A stretch of 64,000 bases of DNA from Streptomyces fradiae ATCC 10745 = DSM 40063 (GTDB lineage Bacteria > Actinomycetota > Actinomycetes > Streptomycetales > Streptomycetaceae), in NCBI RefSeq assembly GCF_008704425.1, contig NZ_CP023696.1, positions 3,458,501 to 3,522,500 on the forward strand. The letters run 5' to 3'. Positions 15,623 through 24,371 of the stretch are shown here, piece after piece. The notes beneath the pieces were generated by a model. It was not told the origin of the DNA. It did not search any database and worked only from the letters and a program-made list of their open reading frames with translations. The number at the start of each line of letters is the position of its first letter. Position 1 is the first letter of the stretch. A program made the position numbers and the translations under genes.

Positions 15623-17176
15623 TCACTCGGTGACCTCGTGGTCGTGGTGGTCGTGCAGGCCGCCGCCGCTGCCCGCGTCGCCGTCCGTCGGGACGGACTC
15701 GACGGGCTCGCGCAGCGACCGGAGGTCGTGGGCGTAGACGCCCACGGCGTTGGCCATGACGTCGATGTTGACGTCGAAGGCGGTCATGTCGATGTTGTCC
15801 AGATCGTCGCAGGCGGCGTGGTAGCACGGGTCGTACGGGGCGCCGGTGGTCCCGCCGAACTTCTCCGCCTGCCGCGCCGTCTTGATGCCCTCGGCGCCGG
15901 TGAACGTGCCGCCGGAGGGTATGCCCACCTCGATGAACGGGCCGTAGTCCGAGCGGCCGGTGAAGTCGGTGCCCTCGTGCGGGTGGCCCTGCTTGTCGAG
16001 GAACGCGTTGATGTCCCGCTCGATCTGGGCGGAACCGGGCGGGCCCGCGGGGGCGCCGACGCCGTCGGAGTCGTCGCCGTCGTAGACGAAGAGACCGTAG
16101 TTGGGCGAGGCGATCATGTCGAAGTTGAGGTAGAGCTTGATCTCCTTGCGGCCGAGGTCGTCGAGGGCGCCGACGTAGTGCTCGGAGCCCAGCAGGCCGT
16201 TCTCCTCGGCACCCCACCAGGCGAACCGGACCTTGTTGCCGGTCTTGTCCTTGTGCTTGGCGAACTGCAGGGCGACCTCGAGGAGGCCGGCCGAGCCCGA
16301 GCCGTTGTCGTTGATGCCGGGGCCCGCGGTGACGCCGTCCAGGTGGGAGCCGAGCATGACCGTGTTCGCGGCGTTCCCCCGCTGGGTCTCCGCGATCACG
16401 TTCCGCGTGGTGCGGCGCTCCTGGAGCTGGCGGAGCTCGACGTTCACCTCGACGGTGCCCGCGGCCGCGGCGGCGCGGAGCGCCTCGCCGTCCGCCTTGG
16501 AGAGGCCGCCCGTCGGGATCTTCGCCTCCTCGGCGGAGCCGAGCGTTCCGCTGAGGGTGCCCTCCACGTTGTTGTGGACCAGGGCGGCGACGGCGCCCGC
16601 CCCGGCCGCGTTGGCCTGCTTCACCGCGAAGGTGCAGCCGCCGCGCTGGATCAGCGCGACCTTCCCCGTGAACGCGCCGGCCGCGAAGTCCGAGGGCTCG
16701 CAGCCGTGAGAACCGTCGGCGTCGACCGGGGCGGCGGCCAGCGCGGCCCTCGTCCCGCCGACCGGGGTCGACTTGGTGTACGTCATCGCGGAGACGGCGA
16801 TCTCCCGCGGAGAGGGCGACAGCACGGCCAGCCTCTGCGCCTGCGTCTCCGTGTACATGAAGGGGAAGTCCTGGTACGAGACGTCGTATCCGGCCTTCTT
16901 GAGCTGCTGGTACACATACGCCGCGGAGGCGTCGTAGCCGAGCGTGCCCGCCGCGCGGTTGCCGCCGGCCGAGTCGGCTATCTGCTGGAACTTCCGCAGG
17001 TGCCGGTGGGCACTGTCGGCCGACGCCGAGGCGACGAGCTTTCGGGCGAGCTTCGTCGCCTCCTTGGCCGGGTCGGCGCGGTCGGCGGAGGCGGGGGACG
17101 CGGAGGCCAGCAGAAGCGGGGTCGCGAGTGCGGCTGCGGCCAGGGCGGCCACGGCTCTGCGAGGGGATGGGTTCAC
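15623..17176 (-). CDS. secreted M28-family zinc aminopeptidase with PA domain
   Basis: The product is 517 aa with GTG at 17176 and AAGGA 8 nt upstream. A signal peptide ends near ASPASA (about residue 31). A protease-associated domain follows (GKVALIQRGGCTFAVKQANA). The M28 metal ligands are visible in order: SHLDG (His), GINDNGSGS (Asp), WGAEENG (Glu pair, catalytic and metal), YLNFDM (Asp) and YHAACD (His). This resembles the S. griseus aminopeptidase family, which removes hydrophobic N-terminal residues outside the cell. It ends with a His/Asp-rich tail (HDHHDHEVTE) that could bind metal. Confidence 0.93.
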   Translation of the reverse strand: MNPSPRRAVAALAAAALATPLLLASASPASADRADPAKEATKLARKLVASASADSAHRHLRKFQQIADSAGGNRAAGTLGYDASAAYVYQQLKKAGYDVSYQDFPFMYTETQAQRLAVLSPSPREIAVSAMTYTKSTPVGGTRAALAAAPVDADGSHGCEPSDFAAGAFTGKVALIQRGGCTFAVKQANAAGAGAVAALVHNNVEGTLSGTLGSAEEAKIPTGGLSKADGEALRAAAAAGTVEVNVELRQLQERRTTRNVIAETQRGNAANTVMLGSHLDGVTAGPGINDNGSGSAGLLEVALQFAKHKDKTGNKVRFAWWGAEENGLLGSEHYVGALDDLGRKEIKLYLNFDMIASPNYGLFVYDGDDSDGVGAPAGPPGSAQIERDINAFLDKQGHPHEGTDFTGRSDYGPFIEVGIPSGGTFTGAEGIKTARQAEKFGGTTGAPYDPCYHAACDDLDNIDMTAFDVNIDVMANAVGVYAHDLRSLREPVESVPTDGDAGSGGGLHDHHDHEVTE

Positions 17177-17349
17177 AGAGTTCCTTCCCGAGCGGACTGG
17201 GTTGAAGGGAAGCTAGCGACCGGCCGGGCTCCTGGGAACAGATCATCCACAACTCGCGTCATATCTTCGTACTCATCGTGGGTGCTGTGGACGGTCTGCC
17301 GCATGGCTTCTCCTCGGGCGGCCACGCTTGCCGCATGAACGGACGACGA

Positions 17350-17955
17350 CTACTTCGACTCGGTCTTCTTGGCGGCCTTGGCCGCACGCTTCGCCTCCTG
17401 CTTGTACGCGCGCACCTTCGCCAGCGTCTCCGGGCCGGTGATGTCCGCGGCCGACCGGAAGGACCCCGCCTCCCCGTACGGACCGGCCGCCTCCCGCCAC
17501 CCCTTGGGGCGCACGCCGTACTGCTTGCCCAGCAGCGCGAGGAAGATCTGCGCCTTCTGCCTGCCGAAGCCCGGCAGGTCCTCCAGCCGCGCCAGCAGTT
17601 CCTTGCCGCCGGTCGCGTCCCGCCACACGGCTTCGGCGTCACCGCCGTACTCGTCGACGAGGTACCGGCAGAGCTGCTGGACGCGTCGCGCCATGGCGCC
17701 GGGATACCGGTGCACGGCAGGCTTGGCGGACAGCAGCGCCGCGAACTCCTCCGGGTCGTGCGCCGCGATCGCGTGCGCGTCCAGGTCCTCGCCGCCCATG
17801 CGGGTGGCGATCGTGTAGGGCCCGGAGAACGCCCACTCCATGGGGACCTGCTGGTCCAGCAGCATGCCGACGAGGGCGGCCAGCGGGCTGCGGGAGAGGA
17901 GCGCGTCCGCTTCGGGCCGCTGGGCGAGACGGATGCCGGGGCTGCTGGTGCTCAT
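17350..17955 (-). CDS. HhH-GPD-family DNA glycosylase-like protein
   Basis: The product is 201 aa. The helix-hairpin-helix motif LEDLPGFGRQKAQIFLALLG lies at about residues 121-140. It is preceded by a helical bundle with LVGMLLDQQVPMEWAFSGP, the usual start of this family. A conserved Asp follows in SFRSAADITG. The C-terminus is Lys/Ala-rich. It probably takes part in base excision repair, but the target lesion cannot be assigned. The upstream gap (17956-18080) and downstream gap show no special element. Confidence 0.82.
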   Translation of the reverse strand: MSTSSPGIRLAQRPEADALLSRSPLAALVGMLLDQQVPMEWAFSGPYTIATRMGGEDLDAHAIAAHDPEEFAALLSAKPAVHRYPGAMARRVQQLCRYLVDEYGGDAEAVWRDATGGKELLARLEDLPGFGRQKAQIFLALLGKQYGVRPKGWREAAGPYGEAGSFRSAADITGPETLAKVRAYKQEAKRAAKAAKKTESK

Positions 17956-18080
17956 GGCTCGATGATCGTGCGTCGCCCACCCGGCCGCACGGCGGCGTGC
18001 GCCTGTGGGGTCACGCGACGGGGCAGCCGGGACACGCGGCGGGCAGCTCGCGGCGGTGCGGACGCGGTGGCGAGGCGCCC

Positions 18081-19193
18081 TCAGCGGGGGGCGCTGCGGC
18101 CCACCACGGTGCCCGCGCGGTCGATACAGACGACGTCCACGACCACCGGCGCACCGCGGAGCACCGAAAGGGCCTGGTCACGGGCGGTCTCCGCTACCAG
18201 GTCGCCCAGGGGGACGCCCCGTGCCGCGCAGAGTTGGAGCGCGGCCAGGCCGGTGTTCGCGGTGGCCACCTCGGCGGCGAGCGACGCGTCGGCGCCCGCC
18301 GCGCGGGCCAGGTCGGCGAGGAAGCCCTTGTCGACCTGGGAGCGCGCCGAGTGCAGGTCCAGATGGCCGGCCGCCAGCTTGGACAGCTTCGCGAAGCCGC
18401 CGCAGAGGGTGAGCCGGTCGACCGGATGGCGGCGGATGTACTTCAGGACGGCCCCGGCGAAGTCGCCCATGTCGAGGAGGGCGTCCTCCGGCAGCTCGTA
18501 CAGGGAGGTGACGGTCTTCTCGGAGGTGGACCCGGTGCACCCGGCGACGTGGGTGCGGCCGGCCGCACGGGCCACGTCGACGCCGCGCCGGATCGAGTCG
18601 ATCCACGCCGAGCACGAGTACGGCACGACGATCCCGGTCGTCCCGAGGATGGAGAGTCCGCCCAGGATGCCGAGGCGCGGGTTCCACGTGGAGCGGGCGA
18701 TCTCCTCGCCGTGGTCCACGGAGACGGTGACCTCCACATCGCCGGTCCCGCCGTGCGCGGTGGCGACCCGTTCCACATGGTCGCGGATCATCTGCCGCGG
18801 CACCGGGTTGATGGCCGGCTCCCCCACGGCGAGGGGCAGCCCCGGCCGGGTGACCGTGCCGACCCCGGCCCCCGCGCGGAAGACCACGCCGGATCCGGCC
18901 GGCAGGAGCCGCACCGTCGAACGCACGAGCGCCCCGTGCGTCACGTCCGGGTCGTCGCCCGCGTCCTTGACCACGCCGGCCGTCGCGGACGGGCCGTCGT
19001 GCTCCTCGACCGCGAGCGCGAAGGCCGGGGTCTGGCCCTTCGGCAGGGTGATGGTCACGGGGTCGGGGAAGTCCCCGGTCAGCAGCGCCGTGTACGCGGC
19101 GGTGGTGGCCGCCGTCGCGCAGGCACCGGTCGTCCAGCCCGGCCGGAGGCCGGTGTGCTTGAGTTGGGCGGTGCGCCCCCCGCTCGTACTCAT
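18081..19193 (-). CDS. cbiD: cobalt-precorrin-5B C1-methyltransferase (CbiD)
   Basis: The product is 370 aa, in the family range. It carries the CbiD signatures RPGWTTGACATAATTAAY near the N-terminus and GGLSILGTTGIVVPYSCSAW in the middle. CbiD methylates C1 of the corrin ring using SAM. It stands in for the aerobic CobF/CobA-type step in many actinobacteria, so this cluster mixes aerobic (CobG, CobN) and CbiD-type steps. The ATG at 19193 is only 12 nt from the divergent cobK start. An alternative ATG at 19211 would overlap cobK. Confidence 0.93.
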   Translation of the reverse strand: MSTSGGRTAQLKHTGLRPGWTTGACATAATTAAYTALLTGDFPDPVTITLPKGQTPAFALAVEEHDGPSATAGVVKDAGDDPDVTHGALVRSTVRLLPAGSGVVFRAGAGVGTVTRPGLPLAVGEPAINPVPRQMIRDHVERVATAHGGTGDVEVTVSVDHGEEIARSTWNPRLGILGGLSILGTTGIVVPYSCSAWIDSIRRGVDVARAAGRTHVAGCTGSTSEKTVTSLYELPEDALLDMGDFAGAVLKYIRRHPVDRLTLCGGFAKLSKLAAGHLDLHSARSQVDKGFLADLARAAGADASLAAEVATANTGLAALQLCAARGVPLGDLVAETARDQALSVLRGAPVVVDVVCIDRAGTVVGRSAPR

Positions 19194-19205
19194 GGACGGT
19201 TCCCC

Positions 19206-19949
19206 ATGCATGTGTTGATCCTCGGCGGCACGACCGAGGGCCGCCGCCTGGCGGAGACGCTGGACGCCGCCGGCGTCCGGGTGACCAGCTCGCTCGCCGG
19301 GCGGGTCGCCAGTCCCGCGCCGCTGCCCGGTGAGGTGCGCGTGGGCGGTTTCGGCGGCGCCGAAGGCCTGGCCCGCTGGACGCGGGAGCACCAGGTGGAC
19401 GCGGTCATCGACGCCACTCACCCTTTCGCCGGGACGATCAGTTTCAACGCGGCGCGGGCCGCCGCCACCTCCCATGTTCCCCTGCTGGCGTTGCGGCGCC
19501 CCGGGTGGACCCCCGCGGAGGGCGACGACTGGCATCCGGTGGCGTCCCTGGCGGAGGCGGCGGACACCGTGCGCGGCCTGGGGCGCCGGGCGTTCCTGAC
19601 CACCGGGCGCATGGGCCTGGCGGCGTTCGCGGAGGTGCCCGGCGTGTGGTTCCTGGTCCGCTCCGTGGACCCGCCGGAGCCGCCGCACCCGGCGCGGATG
19701 GAGGTGCTGCTGGACCGGGGCCCGTTCACGCTGGACGGCGAGCGGGAGGTGCTGCGGAGGCACGGTATCGACGTGCTGGTCACCAAGGACAGCGGCGGCG
19801 CGGCCACCGCCCCGAAGCTGGTGGCCGCACGTGAGGCGGGGGTGCCGGTGGTGATCGTCCGCCGCCCACCCGTCCCCGACGGTGTCCCCGTCGCCGCGAC
19901 CGTCGAGGAGGCCGCTTCCTGGGTCGCCGAAGGGGCCCCGGCGGGGTAG
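19206..19949 (+). CDS. cobK: precorrin-6A reductase
   Basis: The product is 247 aa. It begins MHVLILGGTTEGRRLAETLD, a Rossmann-like GGTTEG motif typical of CobK/CbiJ, and contains VIDATHPFAGTISFNA and VLVTKDSGGAATAPKL. It reduces precorrin-6A to precorrin-6B with NADPH. It is a lone plus-strand gene between minus-strand cbiD and cobIJ, and its promoter must lie inside the cbiD coding region. Confidence 0.93.
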   Translation: MHVLILGGTTEGRRLAETLDAAGVRVTSSLAGRVASPAPLPGEVRVGGFGGAEGLARWTREHQVDAVIDATHPFAGTISFNAARAAATSHVPLLALRRPGWTPAEGDDWHPVASLAEAADTVRGLGRRAFLTTGRMGLAAFAEVPGVWFLVRSVDPPEPPHPARMEVLLDRGPFTLDGEREVLRRHGIDVLVTKDSGGAATAPKLVAAREAGVPVVIVRRPPVPDGVPVAATVEEAASWVAEGAPAG

Positions 19950-20686
19950 GCCGACCGCCCGCCGACGAGTGGGTGCTTCCGCGTGGCGTCCGAGGCCGGC
20001 CGCGCAGCGCCGTGGCGTGGCCCTGGCGCCGTGGTCGGGAGGGTGTGCGGGGCGGGCTCTGGGGTCGGGAGGGTGTGGGGCGGCGGCTCTGGGGTCGGGC
20101 AGGTGCGGGGCGGCGGCTCCGGGTGCGGCGACCACGCCTGCCGGCGGCCATGTGCGCCGGTGGCACCGGGAGGCCGGGGCGCCTGGCCGGGCGCCCTGAT
20201 GGGTGCCGGGTCGGCCGCTCCGACGGGCGGGGGCTTCGCTTTCGCCGGCCCGGTCGCGCGGCCGGTGGTGCGGGGCGCGGCACCGGGGCGACCCGTCGGA
20301 ATGGGCGCGCGGGGCGTGGGGGTGGGTACGTCGGCGGCGGGAGGGCGCGGGCCCGTCGGCGGGCCGGGCGGGGGTACGGGGGCGGGAGGAAGGGCTGCTT
20401 GAGGTGGCGAGCGGGAAGCCGGGCACGCCGGGCTCGCTGAGTGCGGTGGACGCCGGTGTCGGCGTGCATCCCGTAGAGGACGGGCCGCTGGAGGCCGGTG
20501 CGGCCGCTGTCGCCCCGCGCCTGCCGGGACGCTCGTCACCCGCAGTGGCGTCCGGGCCCGTCGTCGTGGTCCCGGCGGTGCGTGGGGCTGACCCCCGAGC
20601 GGGTGCACGCGGTGGCCCGGCCGGCCGCCGTACGGAAGGGTCCGTCCGGCGGCCGGGGTGGTGGGTGGTCGGGTGTGCGGCGCCGG
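19950..20686. repeat. intergenic region with 31-nt tandem repeat
   Basis: The 737-bp gap between convergent cobK and cobIJ has no supported gene. At about 20032-20120 a 31-nt unit containing GGTCGGGAGGGTGTG is present in almost three copies (starts 20032, 20063, 20094). The remainder is low-complexity G/C sequence. Confidence 0.6.
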
Positions 20687-22255
20687 TCAGGCGTCGGCCG
20701 GGGGCGCCTCCGGGTAGCGGCGCGGCGTCCACGCGATCGTGCGCCCGTCACCGCGCCGTACGGCCTGGGTCTGGGACGAGCCGATCAGCAGCAGCGTGCG
20801 CATGTCGACCTCGGCCGGGTCCAGGTCGGCGAGCGGCAGCACGCGGACGGACTCCTCCGGGCCGCCCACGTCCCGCGCCACGACGACCGGGGTGTCCGGG
20901 GCGCGCAGCTCCAGCAGCAGCTCGCGCGCCTGGGCGACCTGCCACGTACGGCTGCGCGAGCCGGGGTTGTAGAGCGCCAGCACCAGGTCGGCGGAGGCGG
21001 CGGCCCGCAGGCGCTCCGCGATGACCTCCCACGGCTTGAGCCGGTCCGACAGGGAGACCGTGGCGTAGTCGTGGCCGAGCGGCGCGCCCGCCTTCGCCGC
21101 GGCAGCGTTCGCCGCGGTCACGCCCGGCAGGACGCGCACCGGCACGTCCGCGTACTCCTCCTGCGAAGCGACCTCCAGTACGGCGGTCGCCATGGCGAAC
21201 ACCCCCGGGTCGCCGCCCGACACGACGGCCACGCGCCGCCCCCGCCGCGCCAGGTCCAGTGCGAACTCGGCGCGCTCGGACTCCACCTTGTTGTCCGAGC
21301 CGTGCCGCAGCTGGCCCGGCCGGACCGGCACCCGGTCCAGGTAGGTCGTGTAGCCCACCAGGTCCGTCGCCGAGGCGAGCGCACCCCGGGACTCGGGGGT
21401 CAGCCACGGCGCGCCCGCCGGTCCGGTGCCCACCACCACGACCTCGCCGCGCTCCGGTACGGCCGGGCCGGTGTCGACGCGGGACGGCAGCACCGCCACG
21501 GAGAAGTAGGGCACCGACTCCGGGTCCACGTCCGCGAGTCGCTCGGTGCGCTCGCCCTCCATGGTGGCGCGCTCCACGTAATGGGCGTCCGCGAGGCGGT
21601 CGGTGCGCTCCAGGGCGCGGCGCACCGCGGGGAACGTCCGGCCCAGCTTCATCACCACCGCCGAGTCGGTCGCCGCCAGACGGGCCGTCAGCTCGTCCTC
21701 CGGCAAGGTGCCCGGAATGATCGTCAGCACTTCCTCGGCCTCCACCAGCGGCTTGCCGATGGCCGCCGCGGCGGCGCTCACCGAGGTGACGCCGGGGACG
21801 ACCTCCGTCTCGTAGCGGTGGGCGAGGCGCTTGTGCATGTGCTGGTACGAGCCGTAGAAGAGCGGGTCTCCCTCGGCGAGCACGGCCACCGTCCGGCCCG
21901 CGTCCAGGTGCGCCGCCAGCCGGGCCGACGCCTCCTCGTAGAAGTCGTTCAGCGCGCCCCGGTAGCCGCCGGGGTGGTCGGTCGTCTCCACCGTGAGCGG
22001 GTACATCAGCCGCTCCTCGATGTGGTCGTCGCGAAGATGCTTCGCCGCGATGGAGCGGGCGATGGACCGGCCGTGCCGGGCGCAGTGGTAGGCGATCACG
22101 TCCGCCTTGGCGATGGCCTCCACCGCGCGCAGCGTCATCAGCGACGGATCACCGGGGCCGAGGCCGACCCCGTACAGCTTGCCGGTGCCGCCGGGGGGCG
22201 CAGCCGCTTCCGCCGGGGCGCCGGTCACTGTTTCACGTGAAACACGGGCGTTCAT
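20687..22255 (-). CDS. cobIJ: CobI-CobJ fusion: precorrin-2 C20- and precorrin-3B C17-methyltransferase
   Basis: The 522-aa protein contains two tetrapyrrole methylase domains. The N-terminal CobI half (about 25-265) has [20 protein letters not shown] and [14 protein letters not shown]. The C-terminal CobJ half (about 275-505) has [17 protein letters not shown] and [13 protein letters not shown]. Both use SAM. The ATG at 22255 overlaps the cobH stop (ATGA), so translation is coupled. Codons 5-9 contain an exact parS palindrome, which constrains the N-terminal sequence V-S-R-E-T. Confidence 0.95.
   Translation of the reverse strand: MNARVSRETVTGAPAEAAAPPGGTGKLYGVGLGPGDPSLMTLRAVEAIAKADVIAYHCARHGRSIARSIAAKHLRDDHIEERLMYPLTVETTDHPGGYRGALNDFYEEASARLAAHLDAGRTVAVLAEGDPLFYGSYQHMHKRLAHRYETEVVPGVTSVSAAAAAIGKPLVEAEEVLTIIPGTLPEDELTARLAATDSAVVMKLGRTFPAVRRALERTDRLADAHYVERATMEGERTERLADVDPESVPYFSVAVLPSRVDTGPAVPERGEVVVVGTGPAGAPWLTPESRGALASATDLVGYTTYLDRVPVRPGQLRHGSDNKVESERAEFALDLARRGRRVAVVSGGDPGVFAMATAVLEVASQEEYADVPVRVLPGVTAANAAAAKAGAPLGHDYATVSLSDRLKPWEVIAERLRAAASADLVLALYNPGSRSRTWQVAQARELLLELRAPDTPVVVARDVGGPEESVRVLPLADLDPAEVDMRTLLLIGSSQTQAVRRGDGRTIAWTPRRYPEAPPADA
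22230..22243. promoter_or_regulatory. parS site (ParB-binding centromere element)
   Basis: GTTTCACGTGAAAC is a perfect 14-bp palindrome identical to the Streptomyces parS consensus. It lies within codons 5-9 of cobIJ. Chromosomal parS sites in this genus cluster around oriC, where ParB loads for segregation during sporulation. Confidence 0.85.
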
Positions 22256-22887
22256 TCCACCTCACTCGCGATCGCGTTGATCGCCGCGGCGGCCATGGCG
22301 CTGCCGCCGCGCCGGCCACGTACGACGATGTGGTCGAGATCGGAGGCGGCCAGGGCGTCCTTGGACTCGGCCGCGCCGATGAAGCCGACCGGTATGCCGA
22401 GTACCGCCGCGGGGCGGGGGGCGCCGTCGCGGACCATCTCCAGCAGCCGGAAGAGGGCGGTGGGCGCGTTGCCGATGGCCACGACCGAGCCTTCCAGGCG
22501 GTCGCGCCACAGCTCCAGCGCGGCGGCGCTGCGGGTCGTCCCCAGTTCTGCGGCGAGGCCGGGCACGGACGGGTCCGAGAGGGTGCAGACGACCTCGTTG
22601 TCGGCGGGGAGCCGCTTGCGGGTGACGCCGCTGGCGACCATCTGCGCGTCGCACAGGATGGGCGCTCCGGAGCGGAGCGCGGCGCGGGCCCGGGAGACGA
22701 CCTCCGGCGTGTAGGCGAGGTCGCGGACGAGATCGACCATGCCGCAGGCGTGGATCATCCGCACGGCGACCTGGCTGACGTCGGCGGGCAGACCCGCGAG
22801 ATCCGCTTCGGCGCGGATCGTGGCAAAGGACTGGCGGTAGATCTCCGCGCCGTCCTTCTCGTAGTCGAACACTGTGCTCCCGCTCAT
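22252..22887 (-). CDS. cobH: precorrin-8X methylmutase
   Basis: The product is 211 aa. It contains [16 protein letters not shown] with the conserved catalytic His of CobH/CbiC, then [17 protein letters not shown] and [16 protein letters not shown]. It moves the C11 methyl group to C12 to form hydrogenobyrinic acid. Its start overlaps the cobG stop and its stop overlaps the cobIJ start, both as ATGA. Confidence 0.95.
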   Translation of the reverse strand: MSGSTVFDYEKDGAEIYRQSFATIRAEADLAGLPADVSQVAVRMIHACGMVDLVRDLAYTPEVVSRARAALRSGAPILCDAQMVASGVTRKRLPADNEVVCTLSDPSVPGLAAELGTTRSAAALELWRDRLEGSVVAIGNAPTALFRLLEMVRDGAPRPAAVLGIPVGFIGAAESKDALAASDLDHIVVRGRRGGSAMAAAAINAIASEVE

Positions 22888-24194
22888 CTCTGTGCCTGTG
22901 CGTCGTCGTTGTCTCGTCGCGCGGCCCGTACGGTGATGTCGTAGGTGCCGTCGCCGGTGGCCCGTACGTCCACCCAGTCGCCCTGCGGGTGGCCGCACCG
23001 GCGCTCGCACCCGGACCAGTGCGCCGGAAGTCCGCGCAGCGCCGCGTCCTGAAGCGGCCGCGCGTCCGTCCGTACGTCGGCCAGGGCCTTGCCGCAGCCC
23101 GGCCGGCCCGTGCAGGCGCTCACCGCCAGCCAGGGCGAACCGGGCCGGGTGAGGTACCCGGCGTCGGCGAGCGCCGCGAGCCGCTCCTCCGCCTCGGCCC
23201 GGCCGGCCAGGCCCGCCACGACGAAGCCCCGCCACGGTGTCACCCGCACCTCGTCGCCGGACCCCGCCGCCAGGGCGCGGAACTGCCCGCTGGTGACCCG
23301 CCCCAGCGGCGCGACCACCGACACGGCGCGGTCGCCGACCAATCCCGGCTCGGGCGGCGCCGCGACCGGCGGAACGCCCGCCGCGCCCGGCAGCGCCTCC
23401 GCACCGTCCGCCGCGTGTGCCGCGGCCCGTGCAGCGGCGACCCCGGCCGTGGCCAGACGCTCCGTCACAGCTTCCTCCAGCGGTGCGCCGTCGGGCAGTT
23501 CGGCCACCCGCCAGGCCCCCGTGCCCGCTTCCCGGGCCACCGCCAGGAACCCCTCCGCCGCGGCCAGCGCCGCGGTCGGCGCGTCGTCCGGGGCGACCCG
23601 CCACGCGAGGCCCCCGATCCTTACCAGAGCGCGGCCGTCCGGCTCTGCGACCAACGTCACATCCCCGCCCAGGCCGGCCACGTCCCCGCGCCCGTCGTCC
23701 ACGGCGAACAGGAACCGCCCCGAGAGGCCCGTCGTCCACGCCCGCGCGCACAGCAGCGCGTCCAGCGAGCGCGCCCACGCACCGGCGTCCCCGAAGCCCC
23801 GGCCGTCCAGCCCGGACAGGGGGGAGACGACCATGTTCCGCACCCGCTCGTGCGCGGCCGACGGCAGCAGCCCGGCCGCGCCCAGCAGCTCGGCGAGGGC
23901 GAGGCCGCAGTCGTCGGGAAGGCCGCGCAGATCGAGGTTGCCGCGCGAGGTGACACCGATCCGGCCGTCGCCCAGCCGGTCCGCGGCATCGGCGAGCGCG
24001 GCGACCTGGGGGGCCGTCAGCACACCGGTGGGCAGCCGCAGCCGGGCCAGGCCCCCGTCGTCCGCGCGGTGCAGCCGCAGTGCGCCGGGGCACGCGTCCG
24101 CACGGTCGCGGACACGGTTCCGAAGGGGATCCCGTATGTGGGATTCGCCCCCGTTCCGGGGCTTTGATGGGCTGGGCGGCATGGCGGCGAGCAT
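22884..24194 (-). CDS. cobG: precorrin-3B synthase
   Basis: The product is 436 aa with ATG at 24194 and GAGG 8 nt upstream. It is a sulfite/nitrite reductase-like fold with paired ferredoxin-like halves. The C-terminal cysteines in [12 protein letters not shown] and [10 protein letters not shown] provide the 4Fe-4S (siroheme-type) cluster. CobG uses oxygen to make precorrin-3B, which marks the aerobic B12 route. It is the first gene of cobG-cobH-cobIJ. Its promoter must lie in the short region shared with the divergent cobN riboswitch. Confidence 0.93.
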   Translation of the reverse strand: MLAAMPPSPSKPRNGGESHIRDPLRNRVRDRADACPGALRLHRADDGGLARLRLPTGVLTAPQVAALADAADRLGDGRIGVTSRGNLDLRGLPDDCGLALAELLGAAGLLPSAAHERVRNMVVSPLSGLDGRGFGDAGAWARSLDALLCARAWTTGLSGRFLFAVDDGRGDVAGLGGDVTLVAEPDGRALVRIGGLAWRVAPDDAPTAALAAAEGFLAVAREAGTGAWRVAELPDGAPLEEAVTERLATAGVAAARAAAHAADGAEALPGAAGVPPVAAPPEPGLVGDRAVSVVAPLGRVTSGQFRALAAGSGDEVRVTPWRGFVVAGLAGRAEAEERLAALADAGYLTRPGSPWLAVSACTGRPGCGKALADVRTDARPLQDAALRGLPAHWSGCERRCGHPQGDWVDVRATGDGTYDITVRAARRDNDDAQAQR

Positions 24195-24211
24195 ACGCGC
24201 AGCCTCTACTA

Positions 24212-24330
24212 TGCAGACGGCACAGGGTCCCAGGACCCTAGGGAGGAAGCCCGGTGTGAATCCGGCGCGGTCCCGCCACTGTGAGCAGGACCCGAGCGGC
24301 CCCGCGAGTCAGGAACTCCCGCCACCCACG
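24212..24330 (+). ncRNA. cobalamin (B12) riboswitch
   Basis: The plus strand contains the diagnostic B12 box GAAGCCCGGTGTGAATCCGG followed by CGCGGTCCCGCCACTGTGA and then GAGTCAGGAACTCCCGCC. Downstream, GGGG/CCCC arms around 24340-24353 could sequester the GAGGAAGG ribosome binding site of cobN. Adenosylcobalamin binding is expected to shut down cobN translation. Boundaries are approximate. Confidence 0.92.
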
Positions 24331-24371
24331 ACCACCCGGGGCGAGGACACCCCGAGGAAGGCCCGGCACGC

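Noticed and set aside
15557..17338. Long plus-strand frame opposite the M28 aminopeptidase
   Set aside because: It is the complement of a clear secreted peptidase with intact metal ligands and lacks its own ribosome binding site and motifs.
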